Of a stretch of 64,000 nt of DNA, positions 8,624-17,384 are shown one piece after another. This DNA comes from Actinomadura chibensis NBRC 106107 (GTDB lineage Bacteria > Actinomycetota > Actinomycetes > Streptosporangiales > Streptosporangiaceae): positions 186,001 through 250,000 of the forward strand of contig NZ_BCQP01000017.1 in NCBI RefSeq assembly GCF_001552135.1, in the 5' to 3' direction. Every line of letters begins with the position of its first letter. Within the stretch, counting starts at the first letter, position 1. The notes beneath the pieces were generated by a model. The model saw nothing but the letters and a program-made list of their open reading frames with translations. It ran no database searches and was not told the origin of the DNA. The position numbers and the translations under genes are program-made.

Positions 8624-9798
8624 GCGGTGCGCTCCTCCTCGTCGTAGCGGGGCCGTTTCCGCGGGGAGCGGCGGCCCTTCACACCCTTCACGCCCTTCGT
8701 GCCCCCAGTATTCTTCGTGCCCCCAGTATTCTTCGCGCCTCCGGCGCCGGGATGGACGCTCTCGATCAGCCGCCGCAGCCCGCCGGTGATCACGCCCGGG
8801 TACTCCAGCGGCAGCACGTGCCCGGCTTCGTCCACCTCCACCAGCTCCGCGTCCGGGAGCGCCTGGGCCATCCGGCGGGAGTGGACGGCCGGGGTGAGCC
8901 GGTCCTGCCCGCCCGCGAGGATCAGCGTCGGCACCGACCCGAGGACGCCGAGGCACGCCTCCTTGTCGTGCGCGATCAGCGCCGGGTAGAACTCCGCGAT
9001 CACGTCGATCGGCGTCCCCCTGATCATCTCCTCCAGGAAGCCGACGACGGTGGGGCTCACGTGCGGGTCGGCGAACGCCATCTTGCGCGTCACGACGAAC
9101 GCGAGGTCGGCGCCGAGCCCGCGGGCCCGCTCCACCAGCTCGGCGCGGCGGCCGAGGCCGCGCAGCGTCCGCGGGGCCAGCGGCCGGACGAGCTTCGCCA
9201 GCGCCAGCGGCAGCCCGAGCGTCATCTCCGCCATGTCCCCGCAGGACGTGTTGACCAGCGCGACGCCCTTCACCTGCCGCTCGAACAGCTCGGGGCGCCG
9301 GTCCGCCAGCGCCATGATCGACATGCCGCCCATGGAATGCCCGGCGAGGACCACCGGGTGGTCCGGCGGGACGGTCGCCTCCAGCACGGCGCGCAGGTCC
9401 TCGCCGGTCTGCTCGATCGTCGCCCGCTCGGGGTCGCTGCGCCCGGAGCGGCCGTGGCTGCGCTGGTCCCAGAACACCATCCGCAGCGAGCCCCGCAGGT
9501 CGCGGCGCTGGTAGTGCCAGGAGTCCTGGTTGAGGGTGTAGCCGTGGCCGAACACGACGGTGAGCGGGGCGTCCTCGGGGCCGTCCACCTCGACGTGCAG
9601 CGGGACGCCGTCGTCGGCCTCGACCGGCACGACCTCGCCGCGCAGCTCGCCGAACGGCTCGCCCGCGTCCGGGTCGGGACGCAGCCGCACCCGGCCGACC
9701 GCGATGTGCCGCAGCCCGACGGCCGCGCCCACGCCGGCCGCGCCGGCGCCCGCCACCGCGCCCGCGAGGCCGAGCCCGCGCCTGCTGATCGTGCCCAT
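8620..9798 (-). CDS. Alpha/beta-hydrolase fold protein
   Basis: A 392-aa protein with an N-terminal hydrophobic segment (about residues 7-28), which may be a membrane anchor or secretion signal. The hydrolase core has the oxyanion region FGHGYTLNQDSW, nucleophile elbow GHSMGG, acid in AGGQDRLTP and histidine in DEAGHVLPLE, a complete Ser-Asp-His triad. It is routinely found between alr and tsaE in actinomycetes; the substrate is unknown. The C-terminal 45 residues are a low-complexity basic tail with NTGGTK repeats. Confidence 0.9.
   Translation of the reverse strand: MGTISRRGLGLAGAVAGAGAAGVGAAVGLRHIAVGRVRLRPDPDAGEPFGELRGEVVPVEADDGVPLHVEVDGPEDAPLTVVFGHGYTLNQDSWHYQRRDLRGSLRMVFWDQRSHGRSGRSDPERATIEQTGEDLRAVLEATVPPDHPVVLAGHSMGGMSIMALADRRPELFERQVKGVALVNTSCGDMAEMTLGLPLALAKLVRPLAPRTLRGLGRRAELVERARGLGADLAFVVTRKMAFADPHVSPTVVGFLEEMIRGTPIDVIAEFYPALIAHDKEACLGVLGSVPTLILAGGQDRLTPAVHSRRMAQALPDAELVEVDEAGHVLPLEYPGVITGGLRRLIESVHPGAGGAKNTGGTKNTGGTKGVKGVKGRRSPRKRPRYDEEERTA
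8683..8737 (-). repeat. Short in-frame minisatellite in hydrolase tail
   Basis: Two copies of an 18-nt unit (cccccagtattcttcgtg) followed by shorter cacgccctt-type steps encode NTGGTKNTGGTKGVKGVKG. The A/T-containing codons stand out from the flanking GC-rich sequence. Confidence 0.8.
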
Positions 9799-9809
9799 CC
9801 ACGCGCCCC

Positions 9810-10937
9810 CTACAGCGCCCCTCCCGGGTACGCCCTCGGTACCCGGGACCCGATGCGGGTGACGATCTCATACGAGATCGTCCCCAGCGCGTCCGCCCAC
9901 TCCTGCGCCGTCGGCTCGCCCCGGTCGCCCGGGCCGAACAGGACGATCTCGTCGCCCGCCGACAGCGGGTCGTCGCCGAGGTCGATGACGAACTGGTCCA
10001 TGCAGACGCGGCCGGCGATCGTCCGCCGGCGGCCGCCCGCCAGGACCTCCAGCAGGTTCGACCCGTGCCGGGGTATCCCGTCTCCATACCCCACGGGCAC
10101 CACGGCAAGAGTCGTGTCGCGGGCGGTCGTGTAGGTGTGGCCGTACGACACGCCGCTCCCGGCGGGGACGCGCTTGACCAGCGCCGCGTCCGCGACCAGC
10201 GTCATCGCGGGGCGCAGCCCGAAGTCGCCAAGGCGCGGCACGGGCGTCAGCCCGTAGATCGCGATCCCCGGCCGGACCAGGTCGAACCTGGCCTCCGGCA
10301 GCGTCAGCGTGGCCGCCGAGTTCGCCAGGTGCCGGACCTCGAACCGCGCGCCCGCCTTCTCCGCGTACTCGGTCATGTCGGTGAACGCGCCGATCTGCGC
10401 CGCGATGGACGGGTGCCCGGGCTCGTCCGCGCAGGCGAAGTGCGACATGACGCCCACCACGCGCACGTGGCCGAGCGCCTCCGCCGTCAGGGCCGCGTCG
10501 ACGAGCTCCTCCCAGTCGTCGCCGCCGCGCGCGCCGCCCCGGGACATGCCGGTGTCGGCCTTCAGGTGGATCCGCGCGGGCCGTCCGGCCCGCTCGGCGG
10601 CCTGGGCGACCTCACGGAGCGTCCACATCGCGCCCACCATCAGGTCGACGTCGCGGGCCACGGCCTCCTCGTAGGGCTCGCCGGGCACGCCGACGCAGGC
10701 CAGCGTCCGGACGGCGATGCCCGCGTCGCGCAGCCGCAGCGCCTCGCCGAGCTTCGCGACGCCGAGCCAGGTCGCGCCGCCCGCGAGCGCCGCCCGCGCG
10801 GCCTCGGCCAGCCCGTGCCCGTACGCCTCGGCCTTGACCATGGCCATGACCTCGGCGCCCGCCGCGCGCTCGCGCAGCAGCCGGATGTTGTCGGCGATGG
10901 CGCCGAGATCGACGCGCGCCTCCGCTGGAACCTTCAT
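9810..10937 (-). CDS. alr: Alanine racemase
   Basis: A PLP enzyme that makes D-alanine for peptidoglycan. The PLP-lysine motif reads VKAEAYGHG; the position after the lysine-alanine pair is usually Asp or Asn, here Glu. The C-terminal catalytic Tyr region GVSYGHTYTT and the GRVCMDQFVIDL segment are intact. I place the start at the ATG of MKVPAEARVDL (10937), because the extra ten upstream residues do not match the family. Length about 375 aa, normal for the family. Confidence 0.96.
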   Translation of the reverse strand: MKVPAEARVDLGAIADNIRLLRERAAGAEVMAMVKAEAYGHGLAEAARAALAGGATWLGVAKLGEALRLRDAGIAVRTLACVGVPGEPYEEAVARDVDLMVGAMWTLREVAQAAERAGRPARIHLKADTGMSRGGARGGDDWEELVDAALTAEALGHVRVVGVMSHFACADEPGHPSIAAQIGAFTDMTEYAEKAGARFEVRHLANSAATLTLPEARFDLVRPGIAIYGLTPVPRLGDFGLRPAMTLVADAALVKRVPAGSGVSYGHTYTTARDTTLAVVPVGYGDGIPRHGSNLLEVLAGGRRRTIAGRVCMDQFVIDLGDDPLSAGDEIVLFGPGDRGEPTAQEWADALGTISYEIVTRIGSRVPRAYPGGAL

Positions 10938-11102
10938 GAACACCAAGTGTGCCGTCCTCGCGGCCATGCCCGGAGCATCATCGCCCAGCTCATGGCCGGT
11001 TCGTCCGTTCCAAGAGCGCCATCGTTGACCCTCTCGTCCAATAAGACACGAATACCCGACCCGAGGTTCAACCCGGCCGTACCACCCACCGAAACCCCGC
11101 GG

Positions 11103-12611
11103 CTATCCGACCGGCGCGGACGGCAGGGGCTCGCCCCCTTGCACCGCGCGGTACGCGTGGGGAAGCGCCGTGATCACGTCGTACGCGCTGATCGGGGACG
11201 CCGGGCCGGGGACGGGGGCGGAGGCGAGGCGGGCCGCGAGGCCGTGCAGGTAGGCGCCCGCGGCGGCGGCGTCGATGGCGGGCATCCCGCCCGCGAGCAG
11301 CGCCCCGATCAGCCCGGACAGGACGTCGCCCGTGCCCGCCGTGGCGAGCCGCGGGGTCCCGGTCGGGTTGACGCGGACGGGCCGGTCCGCCTCCGCGACG
11401 AGCGTGGTGGACCCCTTCAGCAGGACGGTCGCCGACAGCTCGGCGGCGGCCCGCCGGACGTGGTCGAGCCGCGCGGCCTCGATGTCGTCGCGTCCGGCGT
11501 CGACCAGCCGGGACAGCTCGCCCGCGTGCGGGGTGAGGACGGTCGGCGCGGCCCGGCGCAGCAGGTCGCGGCGGCGGGCGAGGACGGTGAGCCCGTCGGC
11601 GTCCACGAGGACGGGCAGGTCGGTCGTGAGCACGGCCTCCACCAGCGACTCGGCGGCGTCGCCGGTGCCGAGCCCCGGCCCGACCACCCACGCCTGGACG
11701 CGTCCGACGCGCTCAAGGATCTTCGGTTCGTGCGGGCCGGGCGGCAGGACCGTGGTGACGGCCTCGGGCCAGCGCTGCCGGACCAGCTCGACCGGGTGGG
11801 CCACCGACGCGAACCGCACCATGCCCGCGCCGCCGTGCACGGCTCCCCCGGTGCTGAGCACGGCGGCGCCCGTGAACGCGTCGCCGCCCGCGATGATCCC
11901 GACGACGCCGCGCCGGTACTTGTCGGACTCGGGGCCGGGCTCGGGCGGCTGGACGTCCGCCGGCCGGGCGGCGACGACGTCCGGGTCCGGCAGGTCGGGG
12001 CCGAGCCCGATGTCGACCAGCTCGACCACGCCGCAGTACGACGCGCCCGGGTCGATCAGGAGGCCCGGCTTGTACGTGCCGAAGGTGACCGTGACGTCGG
12101 CCTGGACGGCGGCGCCCTCGACGCGCCCGGTGCTGGCGTCCACGCCGCTCGGCACGTCGCACGCGACGACGACGCCCGACGCCTGCGACGCGAGCGCGGC
12201 GTACCGGGCGTGCGGGTCGCGGAGGCCGCCCGTCCCGCCGATGCCGGTGAGGCCGTCGATGATCAGGTCCGCGGCGGCGATGGCGGCCTCGGCGTCCGGC
12301 GCGCCGACCAGGCGTCCGCCCGCCGCGCGCAGTGCCGCCAGCCCGCCCTCGTGGATCTTGGAGCCCGCCTGGACGGCCCGCACCCGCGCCCCGCGCCGGG
12401 CGAGCCGCGCCCCCGCGTAGAGGGCGTCGCCGCCGTTGTCGCCGCCGCCGACCAGCAGGACGACCCGCGCCCCGTACACGGCGGGCAGCAGCCGGGCGCA
12501 CACCGCGGCGAGCCCGGCGGCGGCACGCTGCATGAGCGCGCCGTCCGGGAGCCGGGCCCTCAGCGCCCCCTCCGCGGCCCGCACCTTCCCGACCTCGTGC
12601 GCGTACCTCAT
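11103..12611 (-). CDS. nnr: Bifunctional NAD(P)HX epimerase / dehydratase
   Basis: A 502-aa fusion of a YjeF_N epimerase (residues about 1-210; GGGDNGGDALYAG and ACDVPSGVDASTG motifs) and a YjeF_C ADP-dependent dehydratase (about 225-495; LTPHAGELSRL, and the ribokinase-like AGTGDVLSGLIGALLAGG). It repairs hydrated NADH and NADPH. The gene is often next to alr; here a 165-bp gap separates them. Confidence 0.96.
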   Translation of the reverse strand: MRYAHEVGKVRAAEGALRARLPDGALMQRAAAGLAAVCARLLPAVYGARVVLLVGGGDNGGDALYAGARLARRGARVRAVQAGSKIHEGGLAALRAAGGRLVGAPDAEAAIAAADLIIDGLTGIGGTGGLRDPHARYAALASQASGVVVACDVPSGVDASTGRVEGAAVQADVTVTFGTYKPGLLIDPGASYCGVVELVDIGLGPDLPDPDVVAARPADVQPPEPGPESDKYRRGVVGIIAGGDAFTGAAVLSTGGAVHGGAGMVRFASVAHPVELVRQRWPEAVTTVLPPGPHEPKILERVGRVQAWVVGPGLGTGDAAESLVEAVLTTDLPVLVDADGLTVLARRRDLLRRAAPTVLTPHAGELSRLVDAGRDDIEAARLDHVRRAAAELSATVLLKGSTTLVAEADRPVRVNPTGTPRLATAGTGDVLSGLIGALLAGGMPAIDAAAAGAYLHGLAARLASAPVPGPASPISAYDVITALPHAYRAVQGGEPLPSAPVG

Positions 12612-12703
12612 CGGCGGCTCCCCACGTAGATCACACCCTCAGCGTCCCACGCGCACGCCCCGTCCAACCCGCCTCTCCCGGTGGACGCTTCCACAATTCG
12701 CAC

Positions 12704-12721
12704 GTTGCGCTGCAACTTTCG
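12704..12721. promoter_or_regulatory. Candidate operator upstream of the XRE gene
   Basis: A GTTGC-GCT-GCAAC palindrome runs into TGCAACTTTCG (12711-12721). The same 11-mer recurs at 14194-14204, just upstream of the second DUF397 gene. Shared placement in front of two genes of one regulatory family suggests a binding site for that XRE regulator. Confidence 0.4.
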
Positions 12722-12751
12722 GTGTCATGTGCGCGAAAGAATCATCGGCCG

Positions 12752-12757
12752 TAGAAT
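12752..12757 (+). promoter_or_regulatory. Candidate -10 element for the XRE gene
   Basis: TAGAAT fits the TAnnnT actinomycete -10 pattern and lies about 95 nt before the XRE start codon. No convincing -35 accompanies it. Confidence 0.3.
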
Positions 12758-12851
12758 CTTCCTCAGCCGGTCCGAAGTATTCGCACTGCGGCACTCAGGT
12801 GCGGCAGAATGCGCCCAGATCAGTCCGCCGGGACTGGAGAGGCCCCAGCAA

Positions 12852-13712
12852 ATGAGCACTTCCCGTGGTCCCTCCGTCCGGCAGCGGCGGCTGGCCGCCG
12901 AGCTGCGCAGGCTCCGCGAGCGGCGGGGGCTCACCGGCGACGAGGTCGCCGACCGGTTGGCCTGGTCCACCGCGAAGGTGTCGCGCATCGAGAACGCGCG
13001 CACCGGCGCGAAGATCGGCGATGTCCTGCGCCTTCTCGACCTTTACCAGATCGACGGCGGCCGGCGCGAGGATCTGATATCGCTCGCGCACGACGCGGCG
13101 CAGCGCGGCTGGTGGGAGGAATACCGCGACCTGCCGAGTGAGCTCGCCGACTTCATCGCGCTGGAGGCCGAGGCCACGGCCATGCGGGAATGGGGCAGCA
13201 CGGTGTTCCCCGGTCTGCTCCAGACCGAGGCGTACGCGCGGAATGTGATCGGCGGCTGGAGCGACCTCGCCACACTGCCGCCGCAGGAACTGGAACGCAG
13301 GCTGGACGTCCGAATGCGCCGCCGCGAGCTGCTCGCGCAGGCGCGTCCGCTGGAACTGTCCGTCGTTCTCGACGAGGCGGTTCTGCAGCGCCGGATCGGC
13401 GATCAGAAGGTCATGCGGGAGCAGCTCGAACATCTCTGCCGGATGACCGACCTTCCGAACGTCACGGTACAGATCCTGCCCTTGGACGTCGCGCACTCGG
13501 TGTTGGCCGAATCCTTTATCCTGCTGGAATTCTCACCGGTGCACGACATCGTTTTCCCTGATATCGTGCACACCGAATCACTGACGATCAGCCACTTTGC
13601 GGAGGAGGCTGTTACGTATATGTACAGGCTCGCCTATACAAGCCTGGCGGACCAGGCCTTGGACACCACCGAATCCCGGCGGCGCATCGTCGAGGCCAGA
13701 GACGCCTGGTGA
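12852..13712 (+). CDS. XRE-family regulator with DUF5753 ligand domain
   Basis: A 286-aa protein with an N-terminal helix-turn-helix (about residues 10-70; LRRLRERRGLTGDEVADRL, TAKVSRIENARTG) and a C-terminal DUF5753 domain (about 95-280; VFPGLLQTEAYAR and VTVQILPLDVAHSV). This class pairs with small DUF397 proteins in Streptomyces-type differentiation and secondary-metabolism control. ATG 12852 has GGAGAGG upstream. Two DUF397 genes follow on the same strand. Confidence 0.95.
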   Translation: MSTSRGPSVRQRRLAAELRRLRERRGLTGDEVADRLAWSTAKVSRIENARTGAKIGDVLRLLDLYQIDGGRREDLISLAHDAAQRGWWEEYRDLPSELADFIALEAEATAMREWGSTVFPGLLQTEAYARNVIGGWSDLATLPPQELERRLDVRMRRRELLAQARPLELSVVLDEAVLQRRIGDQKVMREQLEHLCRMTDLPNVTVQILPLDVAHSVLAESFILLEFSPVHDIVFPDIVHTESLTISHFAEEAVTYMYRLAYTSLADQALDTTESRRRIVEARDAW

Positions 13713-13752
13713 GGGGTCCGCAAAGGGGCTCAATCCTTGTGAAAGGCACCCC

Positions 13753-13971
13753 GTGTCCCCTTTCGCCACTCCTGCTCCGCGTTGGCGGAGAAGCGCCCAC
13801 TGCGGGGCGAGCAACACCTGCGTCGAAGTCGCAACATTGGCCGGTTCGTCCCAATCCATTGGGGCGCGCGACGCCAAGCACGGAGCGCAGAGCCCGGTCC
13901 TGTCGTTCTCCCAGGGAGAGTGGCGGGCGTTCGTCGAGCGAGCCAAGAAAGGCGAATTCGATTTGGGCTGA
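13753..13971 (+). CDS. DUF397 protein
   Basis: A 72-aa protein with the DUF397 layout: RWRRSAHCGASNTCVEVA at the N terminus and PVLSFSQGEWRAFVERAK at the C terminus. The start is a GTG at 13753 preceded by GAAAGG. DUF397 proteins are the usual partners of the XRE/DUF5753 regulator encoded 40 nt upstream. Confidence 0.85.
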   Translation: MSPFATPAPRWRRSAHCGASNTCVEVATLAGSSQSIGARDAKHGAQSPVLSFSQGEWRAFVERAKKGEFDLG

Positions 13972-14193
13972 TGAGAGCCTGATCCGTCCCGTCTGACGCC
14001 TCACGAGGGCGCCCGGGACGCCGCAGCGAACGAGCCGGGTCCGCATCGGACTCGGCTCGTGGTCTGCGCACCGGAAACTCTGCTGCTTCTTCGTCACTTC
14101 CGCCACAGACGCACCGTGCAGACCGCGTGTGATCAGAAGTTTTTTGCGATCTTGTTACCGTGTGCTTGGCACCGGCAGCGCGGCCGCGGGCAA

Positions 14194-14204
14194 TGCAACT
14201 TTCG
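14194..14204 (+). promoter_or_regulatory. Second copy of the TGCAACTTTCG motif
   Basis: This is identical to 12711-12721, 15 nt before the start codon of the second DUF397 gene. It would occlude initiation or transcription if bound. Confidence 0.35.
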
Positions 14205-14218
14205 AGGCAGGAGCCGGC

Positions 14219-14425
14219 ATGAGTTTCCAGGGAAGACCGCCCGCCCGATGGCGAAGGAGCGCCCGATGCGGCGCGACGAATGGGTGTGTCGAGGTCGCGA
14301 GACTCGACCTGGGCGCGATATCCGTCCGGGACACCGAGGACATCACCGAGCATCTCTCGTTTGGTCTGGGCGAATGGCGCAAGTTCATCGAGGACGCCAA
14401 GGACGGACGTTTCGACCAGCCCTGA
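14219..14425 (+). CDS. Second DUF397 protein
   Basis: A 68-aa DUF397 protein (RWRRSARCGATNGCVEVARL, then LSFGLGEWRKFIEDAKDG). It is about half identical by eye to the first copy, so the pair probably arose by local duplication. The ATG is preceded by GCAGGAG. A 247-nt gap separates it from the first copy, so it may have its own promoter. Confidence 0.85.
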   Translation: MSFQGRPPARWRRSARCGATNGCVEVARLDLGAISVRDTEDITEHLSFGLGEWRKFIEDAKDGRFDQP

Positions 14426-14457
14426 CGCCGCCGCCCGGACGTCCTTGAAACAATCTC

Positions 14458-14468
14458 TGCAAATTGCA
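14458..14468. promoter_or_regulatory. TGCAA-A-TTGCA palindrome
   Basis: A perfect 5-bp arm palindrome lies between the second DUF397 gene and the end of the ABC permease gene, sharing the TGCAA core with the motif at 12711 and 14194. Its role is unproven. Confidence 0.25.
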
Positions 14469-14522
14469 TCCCGACTGAGATTCTCAAACGGTCGGAGAAT
14501 TGCGCACAATGGCGTGCGCATT

Positions 14523-15509
14523 TCACGCGACGCGGACGCCTCGCGGCACCCGGTAAAGGGGCGTGCGGAGCCGGGCGGCGGTCAGCCGCAACGCCCCCGC
14601 GGCGAGCGCGAGGTCGAAGAGCAGACCGTACGGCCAAACGCTGCCCTTGTCGCGCTCCTCATTCGAGGAACCGTAATAGGGACCGTCGCGGCGCCCCTCG
14701 CGGGCGTCGCGCACCTCGCGGCTGATCCCGCCGAGCGGGTCGGACGACGGCGCCCGCTCGTACACCTGGTCGCCGATGACGATCCGGCGCTTCGGCAGCC
14801 GCGGCGCGGCGTCGGCGAGCACCACCACCGGGTTCGGGGCCAGCAGCCACCAGACCCACTCGCTGTGGTCCACCGTGTACTCGTAGTCGGTCGCGCGGCG
14901 GTGCTCGGCGGTGAGCGGGAGGCCGATCGAGTACAGCAGCGGCGTCCCGGCCAGCAGCGCGAACACCGTCACATACGACAGCAGGACGGACGTCACGCTC
15001 CGCGCCACCAGCGCCGACCACGCCTGCGACACCGCGCACACCACGCCGATGAGCAGCGCGATCACCGCGAGGACGACCACGGCGCGGCCCGCCCCGACCG
15101 CGCCCTCCGCCACCGGCCACAGCACGCACGGCAGCGTCAGCACGAGGGTGAGCAGGCCCGTCCCCCAGGCGGCGGCGAGCTTGCCGACCGCGATCTCGCC
15201 GGGCGTGAGCCGGGTGACCTGGAGGGCGGCGAGCGTCCCGCGCTCCCGATCGCCGTTGATCGACTGGCCGCTGAGCGCCGGGGTGACGAGCAGCGTCAGC
15301 ACCAGCACGCCGAGCAGGACGCCGCCGAACATCGGCACGCCCTCCGAGCCGAAGTCGGACGTCTCGCCCGCCTCCAGCGCCAGCCGGAACAGCAGCCCGA
15401 GCCCGTTGACGATCACGAACCAGACGGCCAGCAGCGTCTTCCAGCGGCCGGTCCGCAGCCGCGTCCTGATCTCCTGCCGGGCCACCAGCCCGGCTCCGCG
15501 CGCGGTCAT
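14523..15509 (-). CDS. ABC-2 type transporter permease
   Basis: A 328-aa membrane protein with about six TM helices. A hydrophilic insert (about residues 210-290, with DYEYTVDHSEWVWWLLAPNP) separates the last two. The motif SGQSINGDRERGTLAALQVTRL is the coupling-helix region typical of ABC-2 exporters that pair with a separate ATPase. It lies 7 nt downstream of the ATPase gene on the same strand. Confidence 0.88.
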   Translation of the reverse strand: MTARGAGLVARQEIRTRLRTGRWKTLLAVWFVIVNGLGLLFRLALEAGETSDFGSEGVPMFGGVLLGVLVLTLLVTPALSGQSINGDRERGTLAALQVTRLTPGEIAVGKLAAAWGTGLLTLVLTLPCVLWPVAEGAVGAGRAVVVLAVIALLIGVVCAVSQAWSALVARSVTSVLLSYVTVFALLAGTPLLYSIGLPLTAEHRRATDYEYTVDHSEWVWWLLAPNPVVVLADAAPRLPKRRIVIGDQVYERAPSSDPLGGISREVRDAREGRRDGPYYGSSNEERDKGSVWPYGLLFDLALAAGALRLTAARLRTPLYRVPRGVRVA

Positions 15510-15516
15510 CGCGGGG

Positions 15517-17127
15517 TCACCTCCGGCTCTCGGTCATCGCGAGGTACGCCGACTCCAGCGCGCTGCCCGCGGGCGCGAGCCCGCTGACCGGCACCTTCCG
15601 GGCGACCAGCTCGGCGAGCAGCCCGGCCGCCTCGGCCTCGGTGAGCGGACCGACCTCGACGGCGCCGGGCAGCTCGGCGACGGGGTCGAGGCCCGTCCGG
15701 CCGTCCAGCGCGGCGGCGAGGGCGGCGGTCAGCCGCTCGGGGTCCAGCGACCGGACCCGCCAGCGGACGCGCGCCGCCGCGCCCGCGAGGTCCGCCATCG
15801 CGTGGTCCCCGGCGGTGCGGCCCCGGTCGACCAGGACGACCCGGTCCGCGATCTCCTCCAGCTCGCTGAGGATGTGGCTCGACACGAGCACCGCGACGCC
15901 GTCCGCGGCCAGCGACCGCAGGAGGTCGCGCAGCTCGATGCGGGACCGCGGGTCGAGGCCGGACGCCGGCTCGTCCAGCAGCAGGACGCGGGGCCGGTGC
16001 ACGAGCGCCCGCGCCAGCCCGAGCCGCTGCTTCTGCCCGCGTGACAGGGCGTGGACGGGCTGCCCGAGCCTGTCCTCCAGGTGGACGAGGCTGAGCAGCG
16101 CCCGGATGCGGCGCGGCCGCTCGTCCTTCGGCAGGCCGTAGGCGTCGGCGAAGAACGCGAGGTACTCGTCGACGGTGAGCTGGTCGTAGACGCCGAACGT
16201 GTCCGGCATCCAGCCGAGCGCGTCCCGCGCCCTGGCCGGATGCAGGCGCGCGTCGTGGCCCGCGATCCGGACCGTCCCGGCATCGGGCGCGAGCAGCGTC
16301 GCGAGGATCAGCAGCAGCGTCGTCTTCCCCGCGCCGTTCGGCCCCACCAGGGCCGTGACCTGCCCGTACGGGACGGTGATATCAAGCCCACCAAGCGCCT
16401 GCACGGCCCCAAACCTCCGCGCAACCCCGTACGCCTCAACTCCGAGTTCTCCGGAACCCGCCCAGCCACCCCCAGCCCAACCACCACCCACCAAGCCGCG
16501 CTCGCCCTGGCCGTCGCCACCCCGACCACCACTCACCAAGCCGTCCCCAGCCCGGCCGCCGCTCACCAAGCCGCCCCCGGCCCGCTCATCGCCAACCTGG
16601 CCGCCACCTGCAAGGCCGCCCCCGACCTGGTCATCTCCAGCACGGCCGCCACTTGTCAGGCCACCCCCGACCTGGTCGTCTCCAGCCCGGCCACCACCCA
16701 CCAAGTCATCCTCGACCCCGTCGTCTCCAGCACGGCCGCCGCTCACCAAGCCGCCCCCGACCCGATCGTCCCCAGCCCGGCCGCCACTTGTCAGGCCACC
16801 CCCGACCTGGTCATCTCCAGCCCGGCCACCACCCACCAAGCCATCCTCGGCCCGGTCGTCTCCAGCACGGCCGCCGCTCACCAAGCCGCCCCCGACCCGA
16901 TCGTCCCCAGCCTGGCCGCCACCTGCCAGGCCATCCCCGACCTGGTCATCTCCAGCACGGCCACCACTCACCAAGCCAGCCGCGGCCCGGTCGTCTCCAG
17001 CCCGGCCGCCACTTGCTAGGCCATCCTCAACCTGAGCGTCCCCAGCCTCGCCACCACTCACCAAGCCGTCCTCGGCCTGGTCGTCTTCAGCACGGCCGTC
17101 CCTCGTCCAGCCGTCGTCTCCCGCCAC
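15517..17127 (-). CDS. ABC exporter ATPase with long 15-residue-repeat N terminus
   Basis: The C-terminal 310 residues are a complete ABC ATPase: Walker A VGPNGAGKTT (about residue 262), signature ALSRGQKQRLGLA, Walker B RVLLLDEPASGLD, H-loop SSHILSELEEIAD. The N-terminal 220 or so residues are tandem repeats such as GLVSGGRAGDDQVGG, which are not part of the family. GTG 17127 has AGGAAGG upstream and opens the whole frame; a shorter form starting at a GTG or TTG near residue 205 cannot be excluded. It forms a transporter with the adjacent permease. Confidence 0.82.
   Translation of the reverse strand: MAGDDGWTRDGRAEDDQAEDGLVSGGEAGDAQVEDGLASGGRAGDDRAAAGLVSGGRAGDDQVGDGLAGGGQAGDDRVGGGLVSGGRAGDDRAEDGLVGGGRAGDDQVGGGLTSGGRAGDDRVGGGLVSGGRAGDDGVEDDLVGGGRAGDDQVGGGLTSGGRAGDDQVGGGLAGGGQVGDERAGGGLVSGGRAGDGLVSGGRGGDGQGERGLVGGGWAGGGWAGSGELGVEAYGVARRFGAVQALGGLDITVPYGQVTALVGPNGAGKTTLLLILATLLAPDAGTVRIAGHDARLHPARARDALGWMPDTFGVYDQLTVDEYLAFFADAYGLPKDERPRRIRALLSLVHLEDRLGQPVHALSRGQKQRLGLARALVHRPRVLLLDEPASGLDPRSRIELRDLLRSLAADGVAVLVSSHILSELEEIADRVVLVDRGRTAGDHAMADLAGAAARVRWRVRSLDPERLTAALAAALDGRTGLDPVAELPGAVEVGPLTEAEAAGLLAELVARKVPVSGLAPAGSALESAYLAMTESRR
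16480..17060 (-). repeat. 45-bp coding minisatellite with 135-bp higher-order period
   Basis: About eleven complete 45-bp units plus partial ones encode G-L-V/T/A-S/G-G-G-R/Q-A-G-D-D-x-V-x-x. Successive units start 45 bp apart (for example 16626 and 16671). Blocks of three units repeat with near identity 135 bp apart (16671 onward against 16806 onward). This implies recent unequal crossover or slippage. Confidence 0.9.
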
Positions 17128-17141
17128 GCCGCCCTGCCTTC

Positions 17142-17203
17142 CTGGGGCGCGCCCCCAGACCCCCGGCGCGGGAGCGCCGTGATCCTCGCTTCGCTGCGGT
17201 CAC
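17142..17203 (-). repeat. Dispersed hairpin repeat (single copy)
   Basis: CTGGGG-CGCGC-CCCAG stem-loop, a C-run, GGCGC/GCGCC stem, then gatcctcgcttcgctgcggt. It matches the element at 63765-63827 in order and wording, and the tsaB-rimI repeats in part. It lies immediately upstream of the GTG of the repeat-bearing ATPase gene and supplies part of its leader. Confidence 0.75.
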
Positions 17204-17384
17204 GCCGCCTCCCGCCGCCGGGGCCCAATCCGATCTTCATCGGACGCGGCACGCCGCCGCCGGGTTCCGGGGCGGATCCGGAGTTATCCACATTCTCGGG
17301 GGCGGGTTCACCGGCTGGCCGGGGTGGTTGACGATGGAGGTAGCGGGTCCGCCCCCGGGTGGGAGGGGCCTCTTTTTCGGGGGG

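Noticed and set aside
10065..12629. 854-codon plus-strand frame antisense to alr and nnr
   Set aside because: Shadow frame; alr and nnr are intact on the minus strand.
16480..17060. CRISPR array
   Set aside because: Repeats are contiguous 45-bp units with no unique spacers and keep an open reading frame; no cas genes nearby.
17320..17384. Rho-independent terminator after glmS
   Set aside because: A T-run is present (cctcttttt), but the possible GAGG/CCTC stem has a 2-nt loop and cannot fold.
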